A stretch of 64,000 nt of DNA from Bacteroides propionicigenes (lineage in GTDB: Bacteria > Bacteroidota > Bacteroidia > Bacteroidales > Bacteroidaceae): NCBI RefSeq assembly GCF_018390535.1, contig NZ_JAHBBW010000002.1, positions 434,001 through 498,000 of the forward strand, read 5' to 3'. Shown piece after piece: positions 50,822-60,830 of the stretch. The notes beneath the pieces are model-generated. The model did not search any database. It saw nothing but the letters and a program-made list of their open reading frames with translations, and had not been told where the DNA came from. The translations under genes and the position numbers were made by a program. Position 1 is the stretch's first letter. Each line of letters opens with the position of its first letter.

Positions 50822-53800
50822 ATGGCTCAGGAACAGAACTATCAGGTCAACTACTCCATCAACGTGGATGCCTCTCAGGGCACCAAGCAGGTTATCGCCT
50901 TCGGTGAGGCGGTAGGCAAGCTGGTACAGGCGAAAGCGTCCCTGACTCCGGCCGTCACGAACATCAAGAATATGATGGACGAGATAGACCGCGTGTTCCG
51001 CACCAAGAACGGCAAGAAACGTAATTTCGATTACCGCCTGACCATCGATACGAAAAAAAGCGAAGAGAAGCTGGAACGTATCAAGGGGTTACTCACGGAT
51101 ATTTCCACGCTTTCCAAAGGCATCAGCCTGACCATCAATGCCGGTCAGGCTTTGGACAGCAAGAAAATCAAGGCCAACGCCAAAAGCCTTTACGAGAAAA
51201 AGGCTGCCGAGATGCGCAAAGCGGAGATCGAAAAGAATGCCGCCTCGTCCGTTGGCACGATGGCAGACGCGCAGAAACGCATTACCAAAGCCATCGGGAA
51301 AATCAACTCCGCCCTGGTTTCCATGGAACGTGACCGGGAACTGCAAATCAAGACCGGGACGGCGGAAAACAGGTTGCAGCAGATACTTTCCCTATTGGGT
51401 CGTATCAAAAGTGCTTCTGTCATTTCTTTCAACATGCAGGGAGGCATACCATCCGAAGGACTCACACCTTCCGTTCCGGTGCCATATGCTCCGCAGGCCT
51501 TCGTAATGCCCGAAAAGGCCCGGCAAAAACTGATGGAACGGCTTTATGCAGGACAGCAGCTGCATCGCCAGAAACTGGTCCACGCGGAGGAGCTCTTTAC
51601 CGCAGACCAGCGCCGTAAGGCGGCTCTGGCAGAAACCGCCGCGGCGGAAAAGCGGCGTGCCGATGAAGCGCGGGCTAAAGAACGGGAGTGCAAGAATGCC
51701 GCCCGTGCTGCGGAGAAAATACGCCGGCAGGCAGAACAGGCACGCCGTAAGGCAGAAACGGAACGTATAAAGGCCGAGCAGGCTGCAAGACGGCAGGAAC
51801 AGCGCAATGCGATGCAGTCCGTCAGGCTCATGCAGCGGGAACATACTGCAGCCGGTACGCTCTACCGCAGTAAACGCCGTGCCGCCATCAACCGTATCCA
51901 GTATTCGAAAGCGCCGTCACTCAGGAACCTCCCGTTCGCTTCGATGCTCAATGCCTATATGGGTTACAGCCTGATCCGTTCGGAACTGACGAAGGCCATC
52001 GACTATTCCAACATCATGGAATCGGCACATTCCATCCTCCGTGTGGCGGACAGCGACCTCAAGACATTCGAGACCCGTTTTGACAGTATGGCCCGTCATG
52101 TCCGTAAAATCGGCATCGACACGAAATACACAGCCGTGGAGATTGCCGGTGCCGTCAAATACCTGTCGATGGCGGGCATGAATATCGAGACAATCAACAA
52201 GTCCATCCGCCCGATCACGAACCTGGCACTTATCGGTGACAACGACGTGTCGTATATCGCCGACCTGGCCACGAACATCATGGCCGGTTATGATATCCAT
52301 AACGACAGCATGGACAGCGTGGCGGACATTATCTCCTCCACCATTTCCCGCTCGAATGTGAATATCGTGGAGATGGCGGAGTCATACAAGATGGCTGCCG
52401 GTTACCTGCGTATGGCGGGCGTGGACTTCACGGAAAGCAGTGCCGCCATCGGTCTTTTGGGCAATATGGGTCTGAAGGGAACGCTGGCGGGAACCTCGTT
52501 GCGTGCTCTTTCCACACGTTTTGCCAAACCTACCAAGGAGGCACAGGAAGTTCTGGACCGCCTGGGCATCCGGTTCACGGAAATGCGCGACATCGAGGGG
52601 GTGCAGGTCGAGAAACTCCGTCCTATAGCGGACATTTTCGAGGAATTGAACAAGAAGGGCGCGTCGATGGCGGATGTCCAGGCAATCTTCGGGAAAATTG
52701 GCGGTAACGCGGCGATGATGTTCCTGAAGAACTACGACAAACTACGAGAACTGACTTCATATAACCGGGGGTCCCAGGGCGTTTCCTCAGAACTGGCATT
52801 GGTAAAGCAGAATACGACCAAGGGATTGTGGGCGCAGGTGACCTCCCAGCTGACCGAAGGGTTCATGCAGGCATACGAGGTGTTGGAACCCTCTATCCGC
52901 ACTGTGCTCCGCACTTTTCTGGCAAAGTTCAAGGCTCCGGAATTTACCCGTGGCCTGGTGTCCATCGGGAATGCCTTGTTGGACATCTTCACCGTGATCG
53001 GCAATATCGGCGCATGGGTGACCCGCAATTTCCATTGGATAGAACCGCTTGTCTTTACAGGCGTTGTCGCGACCCGGCTGTTCAAGGTGGCGGGAGCCCT
53101 GACGAATATCGGCATCGCCATGGGGTTTATCGGCAAACAGTCTGCGGCCACGACATCAATCAGTGTCGTGCAGGGGCTGCTGGGGGCGGGTGGTATCGGT
53201 AAGGTTTCGTTTGCCCAGAAGCGGGCCATCGTGTCGGCCATGCAGTCCGCAGGCGTGGCGGGACGGGGAGCGATGAACCGCGCCTTGATGGCCGGGGGCG
53301 GTGTCATCGGAGCCAAAGGAGTCCTGCAGTCGCTGTTTGCCACACAGGTGGCTACCGGCAGCGGACTGACCGGTGCTGCCGCCTCGTTGAGTGCCATCAG
53401 TACAGGCGCGGTTGCCGCCACGGCAGGTATAGCCGCATTGGTCGGGACTTTGGGATGGGTGGCTTACAAGACCTGGAAGATAAAGGAGGCGAAGGATGCC
53501 GTACTGGAAGAGATCGAATCGAACCGCAAGTACCGTTATCCGTCCATAGAGGCACTTTACTCCTCCCTGAGCGAGACCTATAACATGGCTGTCAAGACAA
53601 AGCGTGCCGTGGACGAGGTCGTTGCCGGCAAAAGTATCGAAGAGGCTTCGGGACATAAAATCGGAGCCTTCACATCCAACTGGTGGGCCGGGTTCTTGGG
53701 GGAATTTGCCATCGCTTCATCTGAGGGGATGGTATCGCGAGACCATGTGTATAACATGGACAAAGCCCGTCAGGATGACATAAGGGATGCGCTTGTCACC

Positions 53801-54664
53801 CTTGCCAAACGCGACAGCCAGACACGTATCGATGCCGCGTACGCCGAGTTCGGGAAGATGGGTACGGTATTGGAAGTGGACGCTTTCCTCAAGACGGTAA
53901 AGGAGCGTTTCGGGCAACAGGAGAAGGATCTCGACAAGTCTTTGTGGCGTATGCAGGATGGCAAGGCCGTCTATGTGAATGATATCGGGGACAGGTCGGA
54001 AGCGGTTGCCGCCCGCACATACGACTATGCCCGGTACATGAACACGCAGACCGTTCCGGAGATTGTGCGTGCCGCCACCGCTTATCGGAATGCCATATCG
54101 AGTGCCGCCAATGCGCATGAGCTGATGCGTAAGGGAGGGTTCGACTTTGACCAGTTCAGGGCCTGGGGATTCGAGCAGGACGAAAACGGGCTATGGAAAC
54201 AGCGGGCACTGGGGCAGAACGCCACCGATGCGCAGCGTATAGACAACATCGCGCATCGCAAGCTGGCACATACGACACTCGTGAAGTTCTTTTCATCGCT
54301 CCGGCAGACTTTCGGAGGTTCGGCGGAGGCAGCCGAGAACATCCTCCGCGTGGCGGGCTTCACTCCCGACCAGTACGGCAACGAACCGGATTCCAACGAT
54401 ACACGTCCGTTTGCTGCCAACCCGATTACCAACACGCATCTGGATGACGGAGGGGCCGGCGGCAACTATTCCGGCACGGGGCGGTTGTCCTCGGCGGCAC
54501 CTAAACAGGTCATCGTGAACATAGAGAGCCTGCTCAGTGTCAGGACCATCGACCTGATGAAGTCGAAGGAGGGGCAGACGGAAGAGATACAGAACCTGAA
54601 AGAACAACTGGCACAGGCGCTCATCGATGTCGTGCATGACTTCGATGCCTCCTGGAACGCATAA
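50822..54664 (+). CDS. Tail tape measure protein, 1280 aa
   Basis: Start at 50822 (MAQEQNYQVNYSINVDASQG); the track frame starts 13 codons earlier at 50783. The longest gene. It contains a TP901-type tape-measure core (MESAHSILRVADSDLKTFETRFDSMARHV...GLKGTLAGTSLRALSTRFAKPTKEAQEVLDRLG), a long coiled coil rich in Ala, Glu, Lys and Arg (about 230-390) and a hydrophobic glycine/alanine-rich stretch near residues 850-900. It sets tail length and is passed into the host at injection. Confidence 0.93.
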   Translation: MAQEQNYQVNYSINVDASQGTKQVIAFGEAVGKLVQAKASLTPAVTNIKNMMDEIDRVFRTKNGKKRNFDYRLTIDTKKSEEKLERIKGLLTDISTLSKGISLTINAGQALDSKKIKANAKSLYEKKAAEMRKAEIEKNAASSVGTMADAQKRITKAIGKINSALVSMERDRELQIKTGTAENRLQQILSLLGRIKSASVISFNMQGGIPSEGLTPSVPVPYAPQAFVMPEKARQKLMERLYAGQQLHRQKLVHAEELFTADQRRKAALAETAAAEKRRADEARAKERECKNAARAAEKIRRQAEQARRKAETERIKAEQAARRQEQRNAMQSVRLMQREHTAAGTLYRSKRRAAINRIQYSKAPSLRNLPFASMLNAYMGYSLIRSELTKAIDYSNIMESAHSILRVADSDLKTFETRFDSMARHVRKIGIDTKYTAVEIAGAVKYLSMAGMNIETINKSIRPITNLALIGDNDVSYIADLATNIMAGYDIHNDSMDSVADIISSTISRSNVNIVEMAESYKMAAGYLRMAGVDFTESSAAIGLLGNMGLKGTLAGTSLRALSTRFAKPTKEAQEVLDRLGIRFTEMRDIEGVQVEKLRPIADIFEELNKKGASMADVQAIFGKIGGNAAMMFLKNYDKLRELTSYNRGSQGVSSELALVKQNTTKGLWAQVTSQLTEGFMQAYEVLEPSIRTVLRTFLAKFKAPEFTRGLVSIGNALLDIFTVIGNIGAWVTRNFHWIEPLVFTGVVATRLFKVAGALTNIGIAMGFIGKQSAATTSISVVQGLLGAGGIGKVSFAQKRAIVSAMQSAGVAGRGAMNRALMAGGGVIGAKGVLQSLFATQVATGSGLTGAAASLSAISTGAVAATAGIAALVGTLGWVAYKTWKIKEAKDAVLEEIESNRKYRYPSIEALYSSLSETYNMAVKTKRAVDEVVAGKSIEEASGHKIGAFTSNWWAGFLGEFAIASSEGMVSRDHVYNMDKARQDDIRDALVTLAKRDSQTRIDAAYAEFGKMGTVLEVDAFLKTVKERFGQQEKDLDKSLWRMQDGKAVYVNDIGDRSEAVAARTYDYARYMNTQTVPEIVRAATAYRNAISSAANAHELMRKGGFDFDQFRAWGFEQDENGLWKQRALGQNATDAQRIDNIAHRKLAHTTLVKFFSSLRQTFGGSAEAAENILRVAGFTPDQYGNEPDSNDTRPFAANPITNTHLDDGGAGGNYSGTGRLSSAAPKQVIVNIESLLSVRTIDLMKSKEGQTEEIQNLKEQLAQALIDVVHDFDASWNA

Positions 54665-54676
54665 AATGAAAGGATT

Positions 54677-55654
54677 ATGGGAAGACTGATACAAATCGCG
54701 GCCTCGACTTTGTTGAGCGGAGGCATACTCAACCACGGTTCGCTTGGCGGATACATCAGCAACGCCACGCGTCTGGCGTTGGGCATGGGGCTTGCCGAAT
54801 TGCAGGACGGGCAGGTACATTACTTCTCCAGGCACCATGACCTGCTCAAACGGGCAGCCATACAGGTTGCCTCGCAGACGGCTTACGGGTTGCTACGTTC
54901 CTATCCCCGATACCTCAAATACTGGGAACAGCAGGTGCGGGACAAATATCTTCAGACACAGTCGCAGTCCAGCCTTGCGAACAAGACCGGACAGTACTAC
55001 CAGCTCATCAGGGAACAGCAGGCGGTGGCGCAGAAGAAAAACCATATCGATTCCATCGTCGGCCGGACAGTGGCGGATTTTCTGGAACTGTCCATATCAG
55101 AGGAGGGGAAGTATTATGACAACAGCGAGTGCAAGGTTTTGCCGAACAGCCGGTATGGACTGGTGACATTCGTGGACCTGGGACCGCAGGTACAGGTCAG
55201 CAGCCGGAACAATATCCTGCTGACCCGGGTACAGGGGCGGGACTATACCCGCAAGGAATATATATCCGGGGGTGACCTCGAGATTACCATCAACGGCAAG
55301 ATCACCTCCAAATACCCGGACGTGTATCCCGAGGCGGAAGTGTCCAAGTTTATCAGGCTGGTACAATACAAGGGTGTCATCGATTGCGACAACACGGTAT
55401 TGCGCCAGTTCAACATTTCACGGTTGATTATACAGGGCTATACCTTACAGCCTACGGATTGCCGGAACGTGCAGCCGTATTCGCTGAACTGTGTCGCCGT
55501 GGAGCCATCGGAAGCCGTGGAACTGAAACTGGCGGAACAGGAAAAGGTGGACACGGCCATCAAGCACACGAACAAGTGGATCAAGTATGTTAAATTCGGT
55601 ACGGAGGTCATCGACCCCGCCTCGTTGCTTAAACTGACACGTTTATGGGTATAG
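54677..55654 (+). CDS. Baseplate/tail protein (DUF6046-like), 325 aa
   Basis: Begins MGRLIQIAASTLLSGGILNHGSLGGYISNATRLALGM. The second half (DLGPQVQVSSRNNILLTRVQGRDYTRKEYISGGDLEITINGKI) is typical of DUF6046 proteins found after the tape measure in Bacteroidales phages. It may bind the tube end or baseplate hub. Overlaps the next gene by 10 nt. Confidence 0.72.
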   Translation: MGRLIQIAASTLLSGGILNHGSLGGYISNATRLALGMGLAELQDGQVHYFSRHHDLLKRAAIQVASQTAYGLLRSYPRYLKYWEQQVRDKYLQTQSQSSLANKTGQYYQLIREQQAVAQKKNHIDSIVGRTVADFLELSISEEGKYYDNSECKVLPNSRYGLVTFVDLGPQVQVSSRNNILLTRVQGRDYTRKEYISGGDLEITINGKITSKYPDVYPEAEVSKFIRLVQYKGVIDCDNTVLRQFNISRLIIQGYTLQPTDCRNVQPYSLNCVAVEPSEAVELKLAEQEKVDTAIKHTNKWIKYVKFGTEVIDPASLLKLTRLWV

Positions 55655-56970
55655 CTGCAATGGATATCCTCTGCTGTCGCATCACCATCGGGGATGCCGA
55701 CCCATCCAATCCGATGAGGATACAGAACGGCGTGGAGATTACGGAAGTCCAGTCGCTCGAAATCAACGAGAGTTACAAGAAGCTGATCGGAACGGCCAAA
55801 GTGATATTCCCGAAAGGGTCGGTATGCCGCTCCACGATTATCGGGAACGTGACATTGGAGGGCAAGGACGTGTCGAGGATAACGACGGAGGTGATGCAGG
55901 ACGGTGTCATCATCGAGAAACGCAGCGCGCAGCGTCTGGTTGACGAGACGACATTCAAGGTCGGACAGCGCATCAATATCAAGCTGGGCTACAACGGCGT
56001 GCTGAAAAATATGTTCGACGGATACATTACCGGATACAATTCGGACAGCACGCTGGAAATCCAGTGTGAGAATATGGCCTACAAACTCAAACTGAAACAG
56101 GCACCTCATTTCGAGACCCCGGCGAAAGGGACGACGGTGAACGAGGTGCTGGAAGGCAAGTATAATATCCTGAAAGATACCGGCTTCAGGATACACTCGG
56201 ATACGAAGCGGTTTGAGATACATATCGGCAAGGTAAAGGTCACGGACAACTTCACGGTAGCGGATATCCTTTCCGAATGGTCGAAGTACAAGGTCTACTG
56301 TTTTTTAAAATACGATGCCGATGATGACGGGGCCATACCGTCCATTGCCGTCGGGCGTCCTTATTCGTCCAGCAAGGCTCAGCCGGTATTCCCGGAGGAT
56401 GAATCGACAGGACCGTACAGGATATACTTCAACGAGCATGTGGCGCAGAGCAACCTGAAAGTGGTCAAGACCGATCCGAAGTTTTTGGCGGTGACGGGCA
56501 AGGCACTCGGGACGGATGAAAAATTCTTTGAGGTGACAGTACGCATGAATCCTGAATACGACCCGGCGACGCCGGGCAGCAAGGAGTTTCAGACGGTCAA
56601 TGCCACGCAGATTTCAAAAAAGACGCACAAAGTAACGGGCAACACGACGGCATCAGGAGCGAAGACCAGGACCAAGGTGGATTTATCCACATATACCATC
56701 GTACCATATATGTCACCTCATGTCGGAATCAATTCCGACCGGCTTGTAGAAGAGACGACGGAATACTTTCGGAATTACAATCTGAACGGAATCACCGGCA
56801 ATGTGACAGTATTCGGGGATTTCGGACTGTCTCCTGCCGTACAGGTGGAACTGATCGACTACCGTAATCCTTCCAAGAACGGCGTATACCTCGTGGAAGA
56901 GGTAACGACTACTTTCGGGGTGGGTGGATACAGGCAACAACTGAGTATTCCGTATAAAATTAGGAAATAA
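55645..56970 (+). CDS. Baseplate hub protein (gp27/late control D-like), 441 aa
   Basis: Has the barrel-type pattern of phage hub proteins: an N-terminal beta region (VQSLEINESYKKLIGTAKVIFPKG), GQRINIKLGYNG...MFDGYITGYNSDSTLEIQCENMAYKLK and a C-terminal GNVTVFGDFGLSPAVQVELIDYRNPSKNGVYLVEEV. It would connect tube and spike. Followed by the SEFIR gene inserted in the opposite direction. Confidence 0.82.
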   Translation: MGIAAMDILCCRITIGDADPSNPMRIQNGVEITEVQSLEINESYKKLIGTAKVIFPKGSVCRSTIIGNVTLEGKDVSRITTEVMQDGVIIEKRSAQRLVDETTFKVGQRINIKLGYNGVLKNMFDGYITGYNSDSTLEIQCENMAYKLKLKQAPHFETPAKGTTVNEVLEGKYNILKDTGFRIHSDTKRFEIHIGKVKVTDNFTVADILSEWSKYKVYCFLKYDADDDGAIPSIAVGRPYSSSKAQPVFPEDESTGPYRIYFNEHVAQSNLKVVKTDPKFLAVTGKALGTDEKFFEVTVRMNPEYDPATPGSKEFQTVNATQISKKTHKVTGNTTASGAKTRTKVDLSTYTIVPYMSPHVGINSDRLVEETTEYFRNYNLNGITGNVTVFGDFGLSPAVQVELIDYRNPSKNGVYLVEEVTTTFGVGGYRQQLSIPYKIRK

Positions 56971-56979
56971 GATTTACCG

Positions 56980-58182
56980 TTATTCAACAGGAGGAATTTC
57001 TATCAATGGTTCTTCGTTTATTACCTTGATAATATTCGGAAGTTCGCTATTGTATTTATCGTCAGTAGAGCAATCAAAACCTTTTCTTCCACTAATGAAA
57101 TCCGGTGTCGAAGTTTCAAAAGACCCTTTGCGTACAACCGGTATAAATTTAGTGGTTCCCTGATTGTTATATATTTCATGTGATATTATACCCCCTTCAT
57201 AAGCGGCACCTCCTTTACCGGATTCAGCTTTCTCTTTATACTTTGGAGTCAGAATGCACAGAACTTTAGTTGCCTTACGGATGCTTTCAAGCATAAATTT
57301 AGGCAAGTCAGTTCCATGAGGTTGATACTGGTCTATTTGAGCATCAATCCCTCGTCTTCGCAAATCTTTGGCGAAAGTTTGAATCCAATTCATAAAGACA
57401 TTGTCTTCTACCTCCCACGCATACGAAATCAACACAAACGGCTTGTTTTTATTCACAATTGGTTCTTCCGCCACTTTATTGAGAATTTCAGGCAGAGGCG
57501 TATTATCGATTGTAGGAATGTCTACATCTGCCCAAGGATTCAAAGCTTCTTGTATCGCATCTTTTGGAGTATTCATTAGCAGCAGCCTGTTTATTTTGAT
57601 AGACAAATCTTTGAGGAATTTTTGTACATCATTCTCATCAAGAGCTAAAAATAAAGTCCTATACCATTTAATTCTTGATGTAAATTCTTCCTTTTCCCGC
57701 AATTCTGCCATATATTCCCCATATGTATGAGGTAACGACAATGTTGTTAAATATGGCCTGATTGTATTATAAAACAATGGTCCATCTACATACAGCGGCG
57801 CATAATCATTTTCTTTGTTCGATCCGATAATATTCCAAAGCTGTTCATATATATCTGATCTACTGGTCTCTTTTTCATAAATTGTCCGCTCAAGGGAAAT
57901 TTTAGGAATAACACACTCTCCCCCATTTATAACATCGGCACCATTCTCCGTAAGAGCTATAAAATCTCTATCTTTTAAGTAGAGATAGCCATTATCAATG
58001 AGGGTATTTACCAGGAAATACAATATACCCAATTGATTACGAGTAAATTGCTTTTCAGCTGCAAATCTAAAATTTCTGAGCATGTTACCTTGCCCGGCTT
58101 TAAAGCATCTTGATTTTTGAAAGAAATCAAATATATATGTAATATAGGATTCTAAAATTTCTTGTTTCATAAGTAATATCAT
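56980..58182 (-). CDS. SEFIR/TIR-like defence protein, 400 aa
   Basis: C-terminal SEFIR domain (about residues 245-390): PFVLISYAWEVEDNVFMNWIQTFAKDL, RRGIDAQIDQYQPHGTDLPKFMLESIRKATKVLCILTPKYK and GGAAYEGGIISHEI. This TIR-related domain can degrade NAD+ in bacterial defence. The N-terminal 230 residues are helical and may sense infection. AT-rich, inverted and with its own promoter, the gene interrupts the baseplate operon: a typical moron encoding superinfection exclusion. Confidence 0.88.
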   Translation of the reverse strand: MILLMKQEILESYITYIFDFFQKSRCFKAGQGNMLRNFRFAAEKQFTRNQLGILYFLVNTLIDNGYLYLKDRDFIALTENGADVINGGECVIPKISLERTIYEKETSRSDIYEQLWNIIGSNKENDYAPLYVDGPLFYNTIRPYLTTLSLPHTYGEYMAELREKEEFTSRIKWYRTLFLALDENDVQKFLKDLSIKINRLLLMNTPKDAIQEALNPWADVDIPTIDNTPLPEILNKVAEEPIVNKNKPFVLISYAWEVEDNVFMNWIQTFAKDLRRRGIDAQIDQYQPHGTDLPKFMLESIRKATKVLCILTPKYKEKAESGKGGAAYEGGIISHEIYNNQGTTKFIPVVRKGSFETSTPDFISGRKGFDCSTDDKYNSELPNIIKVINEEPLIEIPPVE

Positions 58183-58190
58183 TGTCTTTG

Positions 58191-58221
58191 CAAAAGTACA
58201 AAATAATTGGCAACCAATAAA
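58191..58221 (-). promoter_or_regulatory. Promoter of the SEFIR gene
   Basis: Minus strand TTTA (58221-58218), 19-nt spacer, TACTTTTG (58198-58191). The -7 element is exact, the -33 has one mismatch. It lies 9 nt before the start codon, so the leader is very short if this is correct. Confidence 0.6.
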
Positions 58222-58251
58222 CTATGCTCCTCCTATTCTTTCAAAAAACTC

Positions 58252-59142
58252 ATGTCTTCAGACAAATCCAACCAGTTGCTTATCCGTGAGGCTATCCGCA
58301 AGATAGCCTTGGGACGGAGTATGGAGCGTATCAATCTGGCTCCCGGAGGCATGTCCGGTATCGGTACGGCCCGCATGATACACGGCTATGTCGCCAAGAT
58401 ACACGACAACCCCTCGGACGAGGAGTTTTCCGACTACGGCGGTACCATTGATGTCGGCGAGTACCCGGACGAGACGGCCTCCGCCGAACCTGTTATCCAT
58501 AAAGGCGTGTTGCTCTCGGCCGCCACCAACAGCGAAGGCGGCTTCCTGATCGTCCCCGCACTTTTTTCCGACGTGACCATCTTCATGGATGCCGCCACCC
58601 GTTATGCCTATGTGGTTAACTTCTCCCATGTGGATATCCTGCGGCTCAATGCCCGCACGGAAACCGTCATCGGCGTGACCGAAATGGAGGAACTGGATCC
58701 GGAAAACGACTCTTCCCCGGACTACGACGAACTGGAAACCACCGGTAACGAGACCTCCACCCACTATACGCCGACGGCCGTCACAACAACCGTTAGGAAT
58801 GACAAGGACAAGGAAGCGACAACCGTTATCGATGCGGAAAGCATCACGCATACGGTGGACAAGTCTGAAGTCAGACAGACAGCAGATAAAGTGGTACAAA
58901 AGGTCAATTCCACGACCGTTGCCGTTGCCGACAACAAGGTGACGCTCGGTGACGAGAATGCCACCGAGCCGCTGGTTCTGGGTAATGAGCTTGCCCGGCT
59001 GATGCTCGACTTCCTGACGGAATGTTCGAAAATCATGACTCCCACACTGATGGGCACGATGTCGCCGATCAATATGCCGAACTTCATCTCGCTGACATCA
59101 CGTATCCAGAAATTTCTTTCCAAGACCAGCTATACCAAATGA
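58252..59142 (+). CDS. Baseplate spike/puncturing protein, 296 aa
   Basis: Start at 58252 (MSSDKSNQLLIREAIRKIALGRSMERINLAPGGM); the longer frame from 58207 overlaps the SEFIR promoter. N-terminal OB-like part (GTARMIHGYVAKIHDNPSDEEFSDYGGTIDVGEY) and threonine/valine-rich C-terminal repeat (TTVRNDKDKEATTVIDAESITHTV...QKVNSTTVAVADNKVTLGD) resemble gpV/gp5-type spikes that pierce the cell envelope. It overlaps the next gene by 4 nt. Confidence 0.72.
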   Translation: MSSDKSNQLLIREAIRKIALGRSMERINLAPGGMSGIGTARMIHGYVAKIHDNPSDEEFSDYGGTIDVGEYPDETASAEPVIHKGVLLSAATNSEGGFLIVPALFSDVTIFMDAATRYAYVVNFSHVDILRLNARTETVIGVTEMEELDPENDSSPDYDELETTGNETSTHYTPTAVTTTVRNDKDKEATTVIDAESITHTVDKSEVRQTADKVVQKVNSTTVAVADNKVTLGDENATEPLVLGNELARLMLDFLTECSKIMTPTLMGTMSPINMPNFISLTSRIQKFLSKTSYTK

Positions 59143-60827
59143 GCGTACAACTGCATCCCGATATAGAAACCCTCGACAAGGAGAGCCTGTGCTATTCCAT
59201 CTATGCACAGCTGTACCATAACTTTTTCAATGCCCAGCAGAAAAAGGACGACGAGCATCCTTACGGCATCGAGGAAGGCGACGAGACCAGCCTGAGACTG
59301 AAGAATACCGCTTACGGTTTTGCATCCGCCATTGCCGGAGCCGTTACGGGAGAAGGCGGTTCCGGAAGCGGTGGCTTGCTGTTGGATTACCTGAAGAAAT
59401 CGGGCGGTGACATGACCGGCAAGCTCAGTGCCAATTACGGTTTCGAAGCCGGCATTGGAAACACCCGTATCCTGGAAACCTATTCGCAGGACATTACCGA
59501 TCCGGAAGGTGTGGTAACTGCCATCGAGTACGGTATCAGGATTACCGGCAACCTGAAAGTCGGGGGCGACAGCCTGCATATCGGCGGCAGGCAGTTGCTC
59601 CGTTACGACGCGGACAAGGCCACCGCTACAATCAACGCTTCCCATATAGACTTTCTGGATGCGACGGTACATTCCAAAGGGGCATGGATTATCGGGGACG
59701 AGGATACAGGAATATCCATCTCCCCGACACGGCTGGCCGTGGGCGGGCAGGATGTCTATCATCGTGGCAACGCCAATACGGACACGGTGGATTGGACGAT
59801 GCGGGACGGCATGGTGAGACGGAATCTGACGGTGCGAGGGAGTACGGTCATGGATGGCGGACTGAAAGCCTTGCAAGGCGTGGAACTGGGCGACAAAGGG
59901 AAATGTCTGCTTTCGTTTTCGGAAGAGGATGTCGCGCTCGGCGGGTTCCTCTCGTTCCTGGACGGATTCGGCATCCGGATCGGAGATGTTCCCGTACTGC
60001 TCTGTACCGACAAGGACAAGATACAGTTCGGGAGTATCGGCGGTGACCTTCTTTTAGGCGGCGACCATACCCCGAAGATACGCCTGTTCTCCGGCATATC
60101 GGACGTGGACGGCGAGTGTCTGATGCTTTCCCCTTACGGAAAGGCTTGTTTTCCGGGCTCGCTGACTGTCCGCCACAACTACGGCGCCGACCTGCTCTCC
60201 TCATACCGGGTAGACACTTCCGATGAAGGTATCGTTATCCACAAGCGCTTGCGGATGGGCACAGCAGAGGGATTTATGTTCACAGGCGACAGGGAGCGCG
60301 TATCGCTTTCTTCCGAGGTAATCTACGAGGAAGAGGACGTAAGGACGGCTATCCCTCACAGCACGGATTTTTCACACCGTCCGTCCGTGAGCTGTTATGC
60401 CCCGCAGAACCGTCACAGCGAATCGTTCCATATCCGCACCGATGCCGATTTCGTTACGGTCGCTGTTCCGTTGGAAGCAGCCGGGCATATCGGAATCCAT
60501 GCGTCGCCCACCCGGATTACTGACAGAATCCTATACTTGACAGAGGCGTTACGCCTGCAAGCGGTGGAGGACGGTATCCGGCATTACGGAAACAGCGTCT
60601 TTACCGGGTCGCTCTCTTCGGAGTTCTTTTCCCCGGGCCTTTCCGGAAGCGGATGGGCTGTCCGCCGGAACCGGACGACAGGAGGCGTCTCCGCCACATT
60701 CGACGAGGTGGTGGCCCGCCGTAAGTTCCGCGCCTATGAGTTCGAGGTCGAAAAGACTTCGGTAACCAACGGTTCCTTCTGGATCAGCGACAGCTGTTCG
60801 GGAGACACCGTGGAAAAACTGTCATAA
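59139..60827 (+). CDS. Tail/baseplate fibre-type protein, 562 aa
   Basis: Start at 59139 (MSVQLHPDIETLDKESLCYSIYAQLYHNFFN). The frame open from 59022 is a shadow of the previous gene. After a helical N-terminus comes a long beta-rich region with repeated GG..L.. and GD..L.IGG patterns, as in tail fibre shafts or receptor-binding appendages. Function by position. Confidence 0.75.
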   Translation: MSVQLHPDIETLDKESLCYSIYAQLYHNFFNAQQKKDDEHPYGIEEGDETSLRLKNTAYGFASAIAGAVTGEGGSGSGGLLLDYLKKSGGDMTGKLSANYGFEAGIGNTRILETYSQDITDPEGVVTAIEYGIRITGNLKVGGDSLHIGGRQLLRYDADKATATINASHIDFLDATVHSKGAWIIGDEDTGISISPTRLAVGGQDVYHRGNANTDTVDWTMRDGMVRRNLTVRGSTVMDGGLKALQGVELGDKGKCLLSFSEEDVALGGFLSFLDGFGIRIGDVPVLLCTDKDKIQFGSIGGDLLLGGDHTPKIRLFSGISDVDGECLMLSPYGKACFPGSLTVRHNYGADLLSSYRVDTSDEGIVIHKRLRMGTAEGFMFTGDRERVSLSSEVIYEEEDVRTAIPHSTDFSHRPSVSCYAPQNRHSESFHIRTDADFVTVAVPLEAAGHIGIHASPTRITDRILYLTEALRLQAVEDGIRHYGNSVFTGSLSSEFFSPGLSGSGWAVRRNRTTGGVSATFDEVVARRKFRAYEFEVEKTSVTNGSFWISDSCSGDTVEKLS

Positions 60828-60830
60828 TCC

